A stretch of 27,185 bases of DNA from JBHGBM01 sp041946965 (GCA_041946965.1 JBHGBM010000075.1:1-27185), one strand, 5' to 3'. Positions 13,960 to 22,385 are shown, counted from the stretch's first letter. Notes: generated from the sequence alone by a model not told the origin. A program made the numbers and translations.

Positions 13960-15314
13960 CAGGCGGCTTGCGGCAGCAGGATGACCAGTTCCAGTTGCGG
14001 GTTGGGAAAGTCGCCGGGCACGTAGGCGGCCAAGTTGCGCGCGCGCACCACGGCCTCCCACGCCAGGCCCGTCTGGGTCAGGCTGAAGTACTGGCAGTTG
14101 AGCTTGATCGGGATGGCGCTGGGCGGCGAAATCACGTGCGTCAGCGGCATGCCCGGCAGGGCCTGTTTCACCAGGTGCTCGATGTGCGTCGCCGAGCAGA
14201 CCTTGATGAGCAGCGGGGCCTTGTTGATCACCTCCGCCTGGCTGCACTCGGCATGAATCGCCAGGTACATCTTGGTCCCGTGCAGATACTTGTCCTGGTC
14301 GAGCGAAGCGGCGTAAATGGAGGGCTGAACCAGTTTCAAGGGGATGGAGACCACGTTGGAGGGCACCACCGTGTCCAGCAGCAGGCGCAGCTTCTCGTCG
14401 AGCTCGGTAAAGCAGCCGCCCAAATCGTCGTGATCGTAGGCGGGAAGGTCGCGCGGGTGGATGTTGAGAGAAAAAGTGGTCAGCGCCCCGGCCAGCGCGA
14501 GCATGGCGTTGTAGAGCGCCTCCGGGTGCCCGCCGCGCGTTTCAAACAGGTGCCGCATGGCCGGGAAAGAGGTGTTGATGGTGTAGAGCAGCCAGAAATT
14601 GGCGATATCGGAGGCGGTGAAGTCGGCCAGCGTCTGGTTCTTCTGGCGGCGCATGCCGGAGAGCGTGCTGCTGCGCGAGGAAAGGATTTCCACGATGCGG
14701 CGCGCGATCGAAACCAGGTATTCGCTGGCGCGCAGGTTGATGAGCGGCGGCACGAAGCGCGGGTCGAGCTGGAAGGCGCCCGCCTCGGTCTTGAGCACCC
14801 GTCCCACACGCAGGGTCGAGAAGCCGTCCTGGGTCTCGCCCTCCGCCAGCAGCCGGAAGTTCTTGCGGGCCACCTGCACGGGCTTCTCGCCGGCGCCGGT
14901 GTTCTCGTCCCGGAAGAGCTCGAACTCGGCGCGGTAGCGGGTGTTGAGGTCGCGCTTCCCGCCCGCCACGTTGAGGCCGCGGTCGCGGTAATCGGGAATC
15001 GCCAGGTAGAGGTCGAGACTGCGCTGTTCGGGCTCGAAGACCTCGGCCAGGATCTTGGGTTCGGGGGCCGGGTCGGCGTTGGCGATATCGAACAACAGGC
15101 CGTCCGGGAAGATGCCGGAGGCCGAAGAGAGCGCGAACAGCCCGCCGGAGAGCCCTTCCTGGTCGATTTGCAGATTATGAAAACCCCACGGCCGGAACGA
15201 CAGGGCGCCGATCTGAAATTGCAGGACGCTTTCCAGAAACCGGTCCTGCATCTGGAGATGCTGCGGGCTCAGGAACGTCCCCTTGGTCCAAATGACCGGT
15301 TCCAAACGCTTCAT
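13959..15314 (-). CDS. tssK: T6SS baseplate adaptor TssK, copy 2
   Basis: A 451-residue second TssK. It begins RLEPVIWTKGTFLSPQHLQMQ and shares the block order of copy 1: GIFPDGLLFD, RDENTGAGEKP, ARKNFRLL, DPRFVPP, DIANFWLLYTIN, HPRDLPAYDHDDLGGCF, LVKQALPGMPLTHV, QYFSLTQTG and AAYVPGDFPNP. The two copies are alike throughout but clearly diverged, so this is an old duplication or separate acquisition, not a recent repeat. It is first in its own unit with the phospholipase-like gene, and divergent from the methyltransferase (45-bp gap). The ribosome site is weak. Two TssK types could serve two baseplates, or one could be specialised. Confidence 0.94.
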   Translation of the reverse strand: MKRLEPVIWTKGTFLSPQHLQMQDRFLESVLQFQIGALSFRPWGFHNLQIDQEGLSGGLFALSSASGIFPDGLLFDIANADPAPEPKILAEVFEPEQRSLDLYLAIPDYRDRGLNVAGGKRDLNTRYRAEFELFRDENTGAGEKPVQVARKNFRLLAEGETQDGFSTLRVGRVLKTEAGAFQLDPRFVPPLINLRASEYLVSIARRIVEILSSRSSTLSGMRRQKNQTLADFTASDIANFWLLYTINTSFPAMRHLFETRGGHPEALYNAMLALAGALTTFSLNIHPRDLPAYDHDDLGGCFTELDEKLRLLLDTVVPSNVVSIPLKLVQPSIYAASLDQDKYLHGTKMYLAIHAECSQAEVINKAPLLIKVCSATHIEHLVKQALPGMPLTHVISPPSAIPIKLNCQYFSLTQTGLAWEAVVRARNLAAYVPGDFPNPQLELVILLPQAA

Positions 15315-15345
15315 CAGGATCTAAAAGTAGCAGAACTGCGCATGT

Positions 15346-15354
15346 TATGCTACA
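15346..15354 (+). promoter_or_regulatory. Candidate leaderless -10 element of the methyltransferase gene
   Basis: TATGCT at 15346-15351 ends 8 bases before ATG 15360, the same spacing as TATACT before the CusF-like gene at 2972. Such spacing puts the transcript start at or next to the start codon. It also favours 15360 over the ATG at 15342, which would lie upstream of the -10 box. No -35 box is evident. Confidence 0.3.
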
Positions 15355-15359
15355 GGGCG

Positions 15360-16697
15360 ATGTTTCCACTCCGAATAGGCGCCGGAGAGGAGTTTGCCTC
15401 CTTGCGCCGCCTGCTGGAGGAGGCCGGCGAATCTGAACCGCTGCGGACGCTCTTCGCGGAAGAGGGCGAAGCGGCCGATCCGCCGCCGGGGGCCGAGGCG
15501 CTTTCCGCGCTGGGATTGCTGGAACGCACCCCCGGAGGCGCCTACACGGCCACGGTCTCCCTGCACCGGGTGGGGGGGCTGCACATCGCGGCGGATAAGG
15601 GCGCCACGGCCAAGCAGGCGCTGCCTGACGTAGTCTATCCCGCCACCGGCCGCACGCTCGGCTACCTGAATTCCCTGCCGGAACTCCCCTGCGAGCGCTT
15701 TCTGGACCTCGGCTGCGGCACCGGCGTGGCGGCGCTGTGGGCCGCGCAGCACGGCGCAAGAGAGGCCTTCGCGTGCGACATCACGGAACGCGCCACGCAC
15801 TTCGCCGAATTCAACCGCCGCCTGAACGGCATCGAAAACGCGCGGGTGCTGTCAGGGGACCTGTACGAGCCGGTACGGGGCATGGGCTTCGACCGCATCG
15901 CCTGCCACCCGCCTTATGTCCCGGTGGCGGACCCCACCTTCGTGTTCCGGGACGGAGGCGAAGATGGGGAGCAGATCCTGCGGCGGGTCATCGAGGGTCT
16001 GCCCGGACAATTGGAGCCGGGCGGACGTTTTTACGGTTACGGCATGGCCAGCGACCGCCAGGGTGAAAGTCTCGAGCAGCGCCTGCGCAAGTGGCTCGGC
16101 CGGCATCAGGAGGAGTTCGATATCCTGCTGGTGGCCGAGAGCATCCTGACGCCCGACGCGGTGCAGGCGCCACGTGAATCCGAGCGGGAGCACTGGTCCC
16201 GGGTGGTGGCGAAGTATGGCGTGGAATACGTGTTTTACGGCTCGATGCTGCTGGAGCGCCACGCGCAGCCGAGGGACTGTTATACGGTGCGCCGGCAATC
16301 CGGGCCGCGGTCCGGCTGGCGGGAGACCGAGTGGCTGCGGGGGCTGATGGCCACCATGGCGGTCGCGCCCCAGCGCATTCTGGACATGCGGCCGGCAATT
16401 GCACAAGATGTCGAAGCCCGCGTCATTTACCGGGTTAAGGAGGGAACCCTGTCCCCGGACGAGGGCGCGTTGAGCATCCAGTATCCCTTCGAGGCGGAGA
16501 GCCGCGGCGCACCGTGGGTGGTGAAGCTTGCGGCCGGGTGCGACGGCCGGCGCACGGGGCGCGATCACGTGGAGGCCGCCCGGGGAATCCCGCCGGAGCG
16601 AGTTATCGCGGTCCTATGGGCCCTGGTATCCGCAGGACTGGTAACTTGTGAAGAGTTCCCCTTGCCCCTTACAACCGGAGAGCGTTTAGGCTTATAA
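15360..16697 (+). CDS. Class I SAM-dependent methyltransferase, HemK/RlmG-like
   Basis: A 445-residue protein with an N-terminal helical/winged-helix-like part (1-100), a Rossmann methyltransferase core and a 150-residue C-terminal region I do not recognise. Core motifs: LDLGCGTGVAAL (115-126, SAM loop), acidic CDIT at 139-142 for the ribose, GDLYE (166-170) and HPPYVP (183-188), the equivalent of the (N/D)PPY motif of N-methyltransferases acting on Gln, Asn or bases. The Asn is replaced by His. The start 15360 is chosen from the -10 spacing; ATG 15342 is also in frame. It sits between tssK2 and tssB and its stop overlaps the probable tssB promoter. The target is unknown; it could modify a T6SS protein, but simple neighbourhood is the only support. 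Confidence 0.85.
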   Translation: MFPLRIGAGEEFASLRRLLEEAGESEPLRTLFAEEGEAADPPPGAEALSALGLLERTPGGAYTATVSLHRVGGLHIAADKGATAKQALPDVVYPATGRTLGYLNSLPELPCERFLDLGCGTGVAALWAAQHGAREAFACDITERATHFAEFNRRLNGIENARVLSGDLYEPVRGMGFDRIACHPPYVPVADPTFVFRDGGEDGEQILRRVIEGLPGQLEPGGRFYGYGMASDRQGESLEQRLRKWLGRHQEEFDILLVAESILTPDAVQAPRESEREHWSRVVAKYGVEYVFYGSMLLERHAQPRDCYTVRRQSGPRSGWRETEWLRGLMATMAVAPQRILDMRPAIAQDVEARVIYRVKEGTLSPDEGALSIQYPFEAESRGAPWVVKLAAGCDGRRTGRDHVEAARGIPPERVIAVLWALVSAGLVTCEEFPLPLTTGERLGL

Positions 16698-16698
16698 T
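16669..16698 (+). promoter_or_regulatory. Probable promoter of the tssB-to-tssH operon
   Basis: TATAAT at 16693-16698 is a perfect -10 hexamer that overlaps the methyltransferase stop codon. The best -35 is a poor TTACAA at 16669-16674 with 18-bp spacing. Transcription would start near 16705 and give a leader of about 80 bases. That leader contains the 10-bp palindrome GCAGGCCTGC at 16757-16766 and the ribosome site AAAGGGGG at 16775-16782. Confidence 0.45.
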
Positions 16699-16785
16699 CT
16701 CAGAGCCAAGGTTGATTTTGTCACCGAACGAATATTTGGCTTGACTCCCGTGGCAGGCAGGCCTGCGCGGCGAGAAAGGGGGAAT

Positions 16786-17310
16786 ATGGCGAAAGCAAGT
16801 ACACAGCATAAGCTGGACCGGGTCCGCCCACCCCGTGTTCAGATCACATACGACGTCGAGGTGGGGGACGCGATCGAGGTAAAAGAACTTCCGTTCGTCC
16901 TGGGCGTGATGGGCGATTTTACGGGGCAACCCGCCGAACCGCTTCCCCGCCTGCGCGACCGCAAATTCGTCGAAGTGAACCCGGATAACTTTGACGCGGT
17001 GCTGGAAAGTATGAAGCCGCACCTTTCGTTCTCCGTGGAAAACAAGCTCAGCGAAGACCCGAACGCCGGCAATCTGAAAGTCGATCTGACCTTCAAGAGC
17101 CTGGACGATTTCGCACCGGACCAGGTGGCCCGCCAAGTCAAACCTCTGAAGGAACTGCTGGACCTGCGCGAGCGCCTGAGCGACCTGCGCGGCAGTCTGC
17201 AAGGCAACGACAAACTCGAGGAACTCCTGCGGGGCGCCGTGAGCGACCCGGACAAGCTGGCGAAGCTGCGGGCGGAGATTGGCCTGGACAAGGGAGGCTC
17301 CAATGAGTGA
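16786..17310 (+). CDS. tssB: T6SS sheath small subunit TssB (VipA)
   Basis: A 174-residue sheath protein that pairs with TssC to form the contractile cylinder around the Hcp tube. Family blocks: RVQITYDVEVGDAI (22-35), KELPFVLGVMGDFTG (about 38-52), RKFVEVNPDNFDAVL, and SLDDFAPDQVARQV, followed by the helical C-terminus with LLDLRERLSDL. ATG 16786 is preferred: AAAGGGGG lies just upstream. It is first in the right-arm operon. Its last codons overlap the start of tssC by 8 bases, which fits the equimolar need for the two subunits. Confidence 0.97.
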   Translation: MAKASTQHKLDRVRPPRVQITYDVEVGDAIEVKELPFVLGVMGDFTGQPAEPLPRLRDRKFVEVNPDNFDAVLESMKPHLSFSVENKLSEDPNAGNLKVDLTFKSLDDFAPDQVARQVKPLKELLDLRERLSDLRGSLQGNDKLEELLRGAVSDPDKLAKLRAEIGLDKGGSNE

Positions 17311-18790
17311 TCAGCAACAGCAAGCGGCGGCGCCGAAAGCGGCGGAAGAACTCCAGGTAAGCCTGCTCGACCAGATCGTGGAAGAGGGCCGCATGGCCCG
17401 CGACCCCGCGGCCAGAGAGCGCGGCAAGAACCTGGTGAAGGAGTTTGTGGCGCAGGTGCTGGAAGGGGCGATGACGGTGTCGAAGGACGCCGAGGCGATG
17501 ATCAACGCGCGCATCGCGCAGATCGATCACCTGCTCTCGATCCAGCTCAACGAAATCTTGCACAATCAGGCGTTCCAGAAACTGGAAGGAAGCTGGCGCG
17601 GCCTGCGGTACCTGATGGACCAGAGCGAGACCAGCGACCGGTTGAAGATCAAGGTCCTCAACGCCAGCAAGAAGGAGCTGCTGCGCGATTTGCAGCGGGC
17701 GCCGGAGTTCGACCAGAGCGCCATGTTCAAGAAGGTGTACGAGGAGGAGTTCGGCATTTTTGGCGGCGCTCCGTTCGCGGCCCTGGTGGGTGATTACGAG
17801 TTCGGGCGCGGTCCGGAGGACATGGAACTGCTCGAGAAGGTGTCGCAGGTGGCCGCGGCGGCGCACGCGCCCTTCCTGGCGGCGGCCGCGCCGGACATGT
17901 TCAACATGGACACCTTTACCACGCTGGACGCCCCGCGCGACATGGGCAAGATCTTCGACACCACGGAGTACGCCAAGTGGAAGTCATTCCGGCAGAGCGA
18001 GGATTCCCGCTACGTGGGGCTGTGCCTGCCTCACGTGCTGATGCGGCTGCCCTACGGCAAGGACACCAAGACCATTGACGCCTTCAACTACGAAGAAGGC
18101 GTGGACGGCACCGACCACAGCAAGTATCTTTGGGGCAACGCGGCGTACGCGTTGGGAGCCCGGCTCACCAACTCGTTCGCGCTTTACGGCTGGTGCGCGG
18201 CCATCCGGGGCGTGGAGGGCGGCGGCCTGGTGGAAGGCCTGCCGACACACACGTTCACCACCGATGAAGGGGATGTGGCCTTGAAGTGCCCGACGGAGTC
18301 GCCCATCACGGACCGCCGCGAGAAGGAACTGGCGGACCTGGGTTTCATCCCGCTGGTGCACTGCAAGGGCACCGATTACGCGGCCTTCTTCAGCGTGCAG
18401 TCGGCGCAGAAGCCCAAGGTGTACGACAAGGAAGCCGCTACGGCCAACGCGCGCATTTCGGCGCAGTTGCCGTACATTCTCGCGGTCTCGCGGTTTGCGC
18501 ACTACATGAAGTCGATCATGCGGGACAAGATCGGCAGCTTCATGTCGCGCGTGGAGTGCGAGCGTTTCCTGAACCAGTGGATCATGCAATATGTGACCGA
18601 GGACGACTCGGCGAGCGCGCATACCAAGGCTCAGTATCCGCTGAGGGAGGCGCGCGTGGATGTGGCGGAAGTGCCGGGCAAGCCGGGCGTCTACCGCGCG
18701 GTGGCGTTTCTGCGGCCGCACTTCCAGTTGGACGAGCTGACCCTCTCCATGCGTCTGGTGGCGGAACTGCCGCCCTCGGCGCGCGGGTAA
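17303..18790 (+). CDS. tssC: T6SS sheath large subunit TssC (VipB)
   Basis: A 495-residue sheath subunit. Typical blocks: INARIAQIDHLLSIQLNEIL, FQKLEGSWRGLRYLM, LNASKKELLRDL, EEFGIFGGAPFAALVGDYEF, then the C-terminal part with LPYGKDT, LWGNAAYALG, GLPTHTF, PTESPITDRREKELADLGF and YILAVSRFAHYMK. The start ATG 17303 has AGGGAGG at 17291-17297 and lies inside the end of tssB. A further in-frame start at 17279 would add eight unconserved residues. Length and content are normal for the family, with no sign of a fused effector or hinge insertion. Next is hcp, 26 bp downstream. Confidence 0.97.
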   Translation: MSDQQQQAAAPKAAEELQVSLLDQIVEEGRMARDPAARERGKNLVKEFVAQVLEGAMTVSKDAEAMINARIAQIDHLLSIQLNEILHNQAFQKLEGSWRGLRYLMDQSETSDRLKIKVLNASKKELLRDLQRAPEFDQSAMFKKVYEEEFGIFGGAPFAALVGDYEFGRGPEDMELLEKVSQVAAAAHAPFLAAAAPDMFNMDTFTTLDAPRDMGKIFDTTEYAKWKSFRQSEDSRYVGLCLPHVLMRLPYGKDTKTIDAFNYEEGVDGTDHSKYLWGNAAYALGARLTNSFALYGWCAAIRGVEGGGLVEGLPTHTFTTDEGDVALKCPTESPITDRREKELADLGFIPLVHCKGTDYAAFFSVQSAQKPKVYDKEAATANARISAQLPYILAVSRFAHYMKSIMRDKIGSFMSRVECERFLNQWIMQYVTEDDSASAHTKAQYPLREARVDVAEVPGKPGVYRAVAFLRPHFQLDELTLSMRLVAELPPSARG

Positions 18791-18816
18791 CACGGTTGAA
18801 CTGAGGAGAAATTTCC

Positions 18817-19305
18817 ATGGCGATGGTTGATTATTTCCTGAAGATCGAAGGAGTCGACGGCGAAAGCCAGGACCACAAGCACAAGGGCGAAATCGACATC
18901 GAATCCTGGTCCTGGGGCGAAACGCAGACCGGCACTGCCTCGCACGGCGGCGGCATGGGCGCGGGCAAGATCCAGATGCAGGACTTTCATTTCACCATGA
19001 GAGTCAACAAGTCCAGCCCGGTCCTGTTCCTGAAGTGCGCCTCGGGCGAGCACATCAAGAGTGCCATCCTGACCTGCCGCAAGGCTGGCAAGGACCAGCA
19101 GGAGTACCTGAAGGTCACCTTCAGCGACATTCTGGTGTCTTCCTACCAGACCGGCGGATCCACGGGAGGCGGAGTAGTCCCGATGGACCAGATCGCCCTG
19201 AACTTCTCGAAGGTCGAGTTCGAGTACAAGGAGCAGAAGCCGGATGGCTCCCTGGGAGGCGCGATCAAGAAGTACTGGGACACCAAGCAGGTGAAGGGCG
19301 GCTAG
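18817..19305 (+). CDS. hcp: T6SS tube protein Hcp (TssD)
   Basis: A 162-residue Hcp, which stacks as hexameric rings to form the inner tube and is exported in bulk. It begins MVDYFLKIEGVDGES and holds the family core KGEIDIESWSWGETQTG, GKIQMQDFHFTM and HIKSAILTCRKAG, with QIALNFSKVEFEY near the end. There is no C-terminal extension long enough to be an effector domain. TGAGGAG at 18803-18809 gives a strong ribosome site. A strong hairpin directly follows the gene, which would separate its expression from the genes downstream. Confidence 0.97.
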   Translation: MAMVDYFLKIEGVDGESQDHKHKGEIDIESWSWGETQTGTASHGGGMGAGKIQMQDFHFTMRVNKSSPVLFLKCASGEHIKSAILTCRKAGKDQQEYLKVTFSDILVSSYQTGGSTGGGVVPMDQIALNFSKVEFEYKEQKPDGSLGGAIKKYWDTKQVKGG

Positions 19306-19327
19306 AAGCCCGGCTAAAGTCCGTACT

Positions 19328-19370
19328 GCGCCCCGGGGACGGCTGCGGGTTGCCGCCGTCGCCGGGGCGC
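19328..19370 (+). terminator. Strong intercistronic hairpin after hcp
   Basis: GCGCCCCGG (19328-19336) pairs perfectly with CCGGGGCGC (19362-19370). After a single G/G mismatch, GACGGC (19338-19343) pairs with GCCGTC (19355-19360), leaving an 11-base loop. It lies 22 bases after the hcp stop and 22 bases before the tagJ start. No T-run follows, so it is more likely a partial terminator or an RNA end that protects the hcp message than a full intrinsic terminator. Confidence 0.75.
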
Positions 19371-19392
19371 GTCTGTCCGTAGGGGAAAAGCG

Positions 19393-20100
19393 ATGAGCCC
19401 CAAAGAACTTTTTCAGGCGGGGAAACTCGCCGAAGCCATTCAGGCGCTTGCGCAGGAAGTCCGCAACAGCCCCACAGACGCCCGGCGCCGCACGTTTCTC
19501 TTCGAACTGCTGTGTTTCGCCGGCGAGTGGGACCGCGCGGAAAAACACCTGGACGTGCTCGCGCAGGCCGGCAAGGACGCCGAACTGGGCGCTCTCATGT
19601 ACCGGGCGGCCCTGCACGGCGAGCGCACGCGCGCGGAGCTGTTCGAGAAGGCGCAATACCCGCTCGAGGCGGCCCCGGCGGTCACGGGCACGCTCAACGG
19701 ATCCGCCTTTGAGAGCATCGAAGACAGCGACCCGCGTATCGGCGCGCGGCTGGAGATCTTCGCGGCGGGGCGGTACCTGTGGCTGCCGTTCGCGCATATC
19801 GCCTCCATTGAAATGCAGGCGCCGAAACGGTTGCGCGATCTGCTGTGGGCGCCTGCCATCGTCCGTACCGGGCCGTCGTTCAAAGGCCGCGAGCTCGGCG
19901 AGGTGCTGGTGCCGGTGCTCGCGCCGCTGACGTTCCGGAACGCCGACGACGCCGTGCGGCTCGGACGGACCACCGTGTGGGAGGACGGCATCCCCTGCGG
20001 CCAGAAGATGTTCGATGTAGACGGCGAGGAATTCCCCATCCTGGAGATCCGGAACCTGGAATTCGCGGCTCCGGCGGAGAGCCATGCCGCTGCGGAATGA
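19393..20100 (+). CDS. tagJ: T6SS accessory protein TagJ (ImpE/SciE family)
   Basis: A 235-residue ImpE-family protein. The N-terminal half is a TPR-like helical repeat (LFQAGKLAEAIQALAQEVRNSP, then RTFLFELLCFAGEWDRAEKHL). The C-terminal half carries the ImpE signature: FESIEDSDPRIGARLE, GRYLWLPFAHIASIE, RLRDLLWAPAIV and VLVPVLAPLT. In Pseudomonas and related systems TagJ binds the sheath protein TssB and the unfoldase ClpV and tunes sheath recycling; presence of tssB and tssH in the same operon fits. The last 17 bases overlap tssA, so the two are coupled. The start ATG 19393 is preceded by AGGGG. Confidence 0.94.
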   Translation: MSPKELFQAGKLAEAIQALAQEVRNSPTDARRRTFLFELLCFAGEWDRAEKHLDVLAQAGKDAELGALMYRAALHGERTRAELFEKAQYPLEAAPAVTGTLNGSAFESIEDSDPRIGARLEIFAAGRYLWLPFAHIASIEMQAPKRLRDLLWAPAIVRTGPSFKGRELGEVLVPVLAPLTFRNADDAVRLGRTTVWEDGIPCGQKMFDVDGEEFPILEIRNLEFAAPAESHAAAE

Positions 20101-21886
20101 CATCCTGAACCCGATCCCCGGCGCGAACCCTTCGGGCGAGAACTTGCGCTATGCGCCGGTCTACGACAAGATCAAGGAGGCGCGCCGGGAGGACGAAGAT
20201 GTCCCCCAGGGAGAATGGGCGACCGCGCGCAAAGTCGCCGACTGGCCGCTCGTCGTCAAGCTGGCGAGCGAGGCCATCGCCACCAAGAGCAAGGACCTGC
20301 AACTGGCGGCCTGGCTCACCGAGGCGTTGCTGCGGCGCGAGGGCGTCGCGGGGCTGAAGGACGGCCTGGAACTGATTCGCGCCATGCTGGAGCAGTTCTG
20401 GGACACGCTGTACCCGGAACTGGAGGACGGCGACGCCGAACTGCGGGCGACGCCGCTCGACTGGATCGGGTCCCGGCTGGAGCAGCCGATCAAGAACTCG
20501 CCGCTCACGCGCAGCGGGTTGAACTGGTTCCAGTACCGCGAGTCGCGCACGGTCGGCTACGAAAACGACGCAACCACCGACGAAAAGAAGCAGGCGCGGC
20601 AAACCGCCATCGACGAGGGCAAGGTCACCGCTGAGATGTTCGACTCGGCGGTCAGCGCCACCCCCGTGGAGTTCCTGCAATCCCTCGAAGGGACTTACGA
20701 CGCCACGCTGGAGCTGCTCGACGGGCTGGGTGAGCTTTGCGACGACCGGTTCGGCGACGTCAGCCCGAGCTTCGGACCTCTGAAGAAGACACTCGAGGAA
20801 GTGCGCCACACGGTGCACATGCTGCTGGTCAGCAAGGGGCAGCCCGAGGCGCCGCCGCCGGCCGCCGAGGAAGAAGAGCCTCAGGCCGAGGCCTGGGCGG
20901 AGTCCGGCGCCGCGGTTGCCGCGGCCCCGGCGCGCGCGCTCAAGCCGAAGCCCAAGGCCCTCGGGGCGGCGCCCACCAGCCGCGAGGAGGCCGCCGCCTT
21001 CGCCGCCGTTGCCGCCGCCTTCCTGCGCGGCGAGGACGCCTACAATCCCGCGCCGTACCTGCTGCTCCGCGGCCTGCGCTGGGGCGAGCTGCGCGCGGGC
21101 GGCGAATCACCCGATTACACCTTGCTCGCGGCGCCGCCCACCGAAATCCGGCAGGAGCTGAAACGTCTGGCGAATGAGAGCGAATGGGCGCAGGTGCTCG
21201 AAACGGCCGAAAGCGCCATGGCCGCCGAGTACGGGCGCGCGTGGCTGGACCTGCAACGCTATACCTGCCGCGCCTGCTACGAGCTCGGCTACGAGGCCAT
21301 CTCGAAGGCGGTGAAATCCGAGCTGCGCGCGCTGCTCGCCGACATCCCCGGGTTGACCGGGATGACGCTCGCCGACGACACCCCGACCGCCAACGCCGAA
21401 ACCCTTTCGTGGATTCAGGAAGAGGTGCAAACCGCTCCGGCGCCGGCGCAGGAGCAGTGGACTCCGCCGCCCGCCGACGACGAGCAGCCGGCGGAGGAGG
21501 GCGTGGAAGCGCCGCCGGACGCCTACGAGCTCGCCATGCAATCGGTGCGGCGCGGGCAGCCCGAGGAAGCCATTGAGATGCTGGCCGCGGAAGTGTCCCA
21601 TGAGCGCTCGCCGCGCGCCCGGTTCCAGCGTAAAGTGCAACTGGCCCAGATCTGCCTGGCCTCGGGGCACGAGAATGTCGCCTATCCCATCCTGATGGAG
21701 CTCGCGGCGGAGATCGAGCGCCGCGGTCTGGCGGACTGGGAAGCGCCGGACGTGCTGGCGCACCCGCTCGTGCTGCTCTACCGGTGTCTCGGGAAGATGG
21801 AAGGCCATTCGGAGGAGGAGAGGCGCAAGCTGTACGCGCGCATCTGCTGCCTGGACCCCGTGCAGGCCCTCTCCTGCGCGAGGTAG
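20084..21886 (+). CDS. tssA: T6SS assembly factor TssA (ImpA/VasJ family)
   Basis: A 600-residue TssA, which organises sheath-tube polymerisation. The N-terminal ImpA_N domain (about 5-140) shows PIPGANPSGENLRY, ADWPLVVKLASEAIATKSKDLQ, AWLTEALLR, LLEQFWDTLYP-like EQFWDTLYPELEDGD and PLDWIG. A Pro/Ala linker (about 262-305) separates it from a middle helical region. The last 130 residues are VasJ-like: YELAMQSVRRGQPEEAIEML, ARFQRKVQLAQICLASG and a WEAPDVLAHPLVLLYRCL block. The long, two-ended form differs from the short TssA of HSI-I. It begins inside tagJ and ends 1 bp before tssE. Confidence 0.94.
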   Translation: MPLRNDILNPIPGANPSGENLRYAPVYDKIKEARREDEDVPQGEWATARKVADWPLVVKLASEAIATKSKDLQLAAWLTEALLRREGVAGLKDGLELIRAMLEQFWDTLYPELEDGDAELRATPLDWIGSRLEQPIKNSPLTRSGLNWFQYRESRTVGYENDATTDEKKQARQTAIDEGKVTAEMFDSAVSATPVEFLQSLEGTYDATLELLDGLGELCDDRFGDVSPSFGPLKKTLEEVRHTVHMLLVSKGQPEAPPPAAEEEEPQAEAWAESGAAVAAAPARALKPKPKALGAAPTSREEAAAFAAVAAAFLRGEDAYNPAPYLLLRGLRWGELRAGGESPDYTLLAAPPTEIRQELKRLANESEWAQVLETAESAMAAEYGRAWLDLQRYTCRACYELGYEAISKAVKSELRALLADIPGLTGMTLADDTPTANAETLSWIQEEVQTAPAPAQEQWTPPPADDEQPAEEGVEAPPDAYELAMQSVRRGQPEEAIEMLAAEVSHERSPRARFQRKVQLAQICLASGHENVAYPILMELAAEIERRGLADWEAPDVLAHPLVLLYRCLGKMEGHSEEERRKLYARICCLDPVQALSCAR

Positions 21887-21887
21887 C

Positions 21888-22385
21888 ATGGCGCGCTGGG
21901 ATTCCGAAAAGGCCGTCACGCAAACCGTGCTCGACCGGCTCATCGACCGGGAGCCGCAATCCTCGTCGGAGACGACCCCGGCCCGCGCGCAATCGGTGCG
22001 GCAACTGAAAGCCGGGCTGCGGCGGGACCTGGAATGGCTGCTCAACACGCGCTCGACGCCGGAGCCGGCGGGCGATGAGTACGAGCACCTCTCGCGCTCG
22101 CTGTTCAACTACGGGCTGCCCGATATCACTTCGCTGCACGTGCACTCCTCCAAGGACCGGCAGCGGCTGGCGCGCATGTTGGAGACGGCCATCGCGCTGT
22201 TCGAGCCGCGGCTGGATCGCGTGAAAGTCATCATGCTCGAGCCCGGCGCCACGCGTGTTCCCGTGCTTCGCTTCCAGGTGGAGGCGATGCTCAAGATGGA
22301 TCCGGCCCCGGAGCTGATTTCCTTCGACACGGTCTTGCAACTCACCAGCGGCGAATACCAGGTGCGGGGAGAGGCCAGTGCGTGA
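21888..22385 (+). CDS. tssE: T6SS baseplate wedge TssE (gp25-like)
   Basis: A 165-residue gp25-family protein that starts sheath assembly on the baseplate. It has the expected central block QLKAGLRRDLEWLLNTR, then LSRSLFNYGLPDITSL with the family NYGLPD, and LARMLETAIALFEPRL plus FQVEAMLKM in the C-terminal part. There is no lysozyme domain. It starts 1 bp after the tssA stop and shares 8 bases with the start of tssF. Confidence 0.94.
   Translation: MARWDSEKAVTQTVLDRLIDREPQSSSETTPARAQSVRQLKAGLRRDLEWLLNTRSTPEPAGDEYEHLSRSLFNYGLPDITSLHVHSSKDRQRLARMLETAIALFEPRLDRVKVIMLEPGATRVPVLRFQVEAMLKMDPAPELISFDTVLQLTSGEYQVRGEASA

Noticed and set aside
13213..14247. Longer version of the phospholipase-like gene starting at 14247
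   Set aside because: The extra 96 codons lie entirely inside tssK2 in another frame and would displace the clear signal peptide beginning at 13959.
13968..15341. The upstream 458 codons of an open frame that runs into the methyltransferase gene
   Set aside because: They are antisense to tssK2, which has clear family motifs throughout. The real methyltransferase begins at 15360.
16741..16785. A TTG start 15 codons upstream of tssB
   Set aside because: ATG 16786 has a strong ribosome site directly upstream and gives the standard TssB N-terminus.
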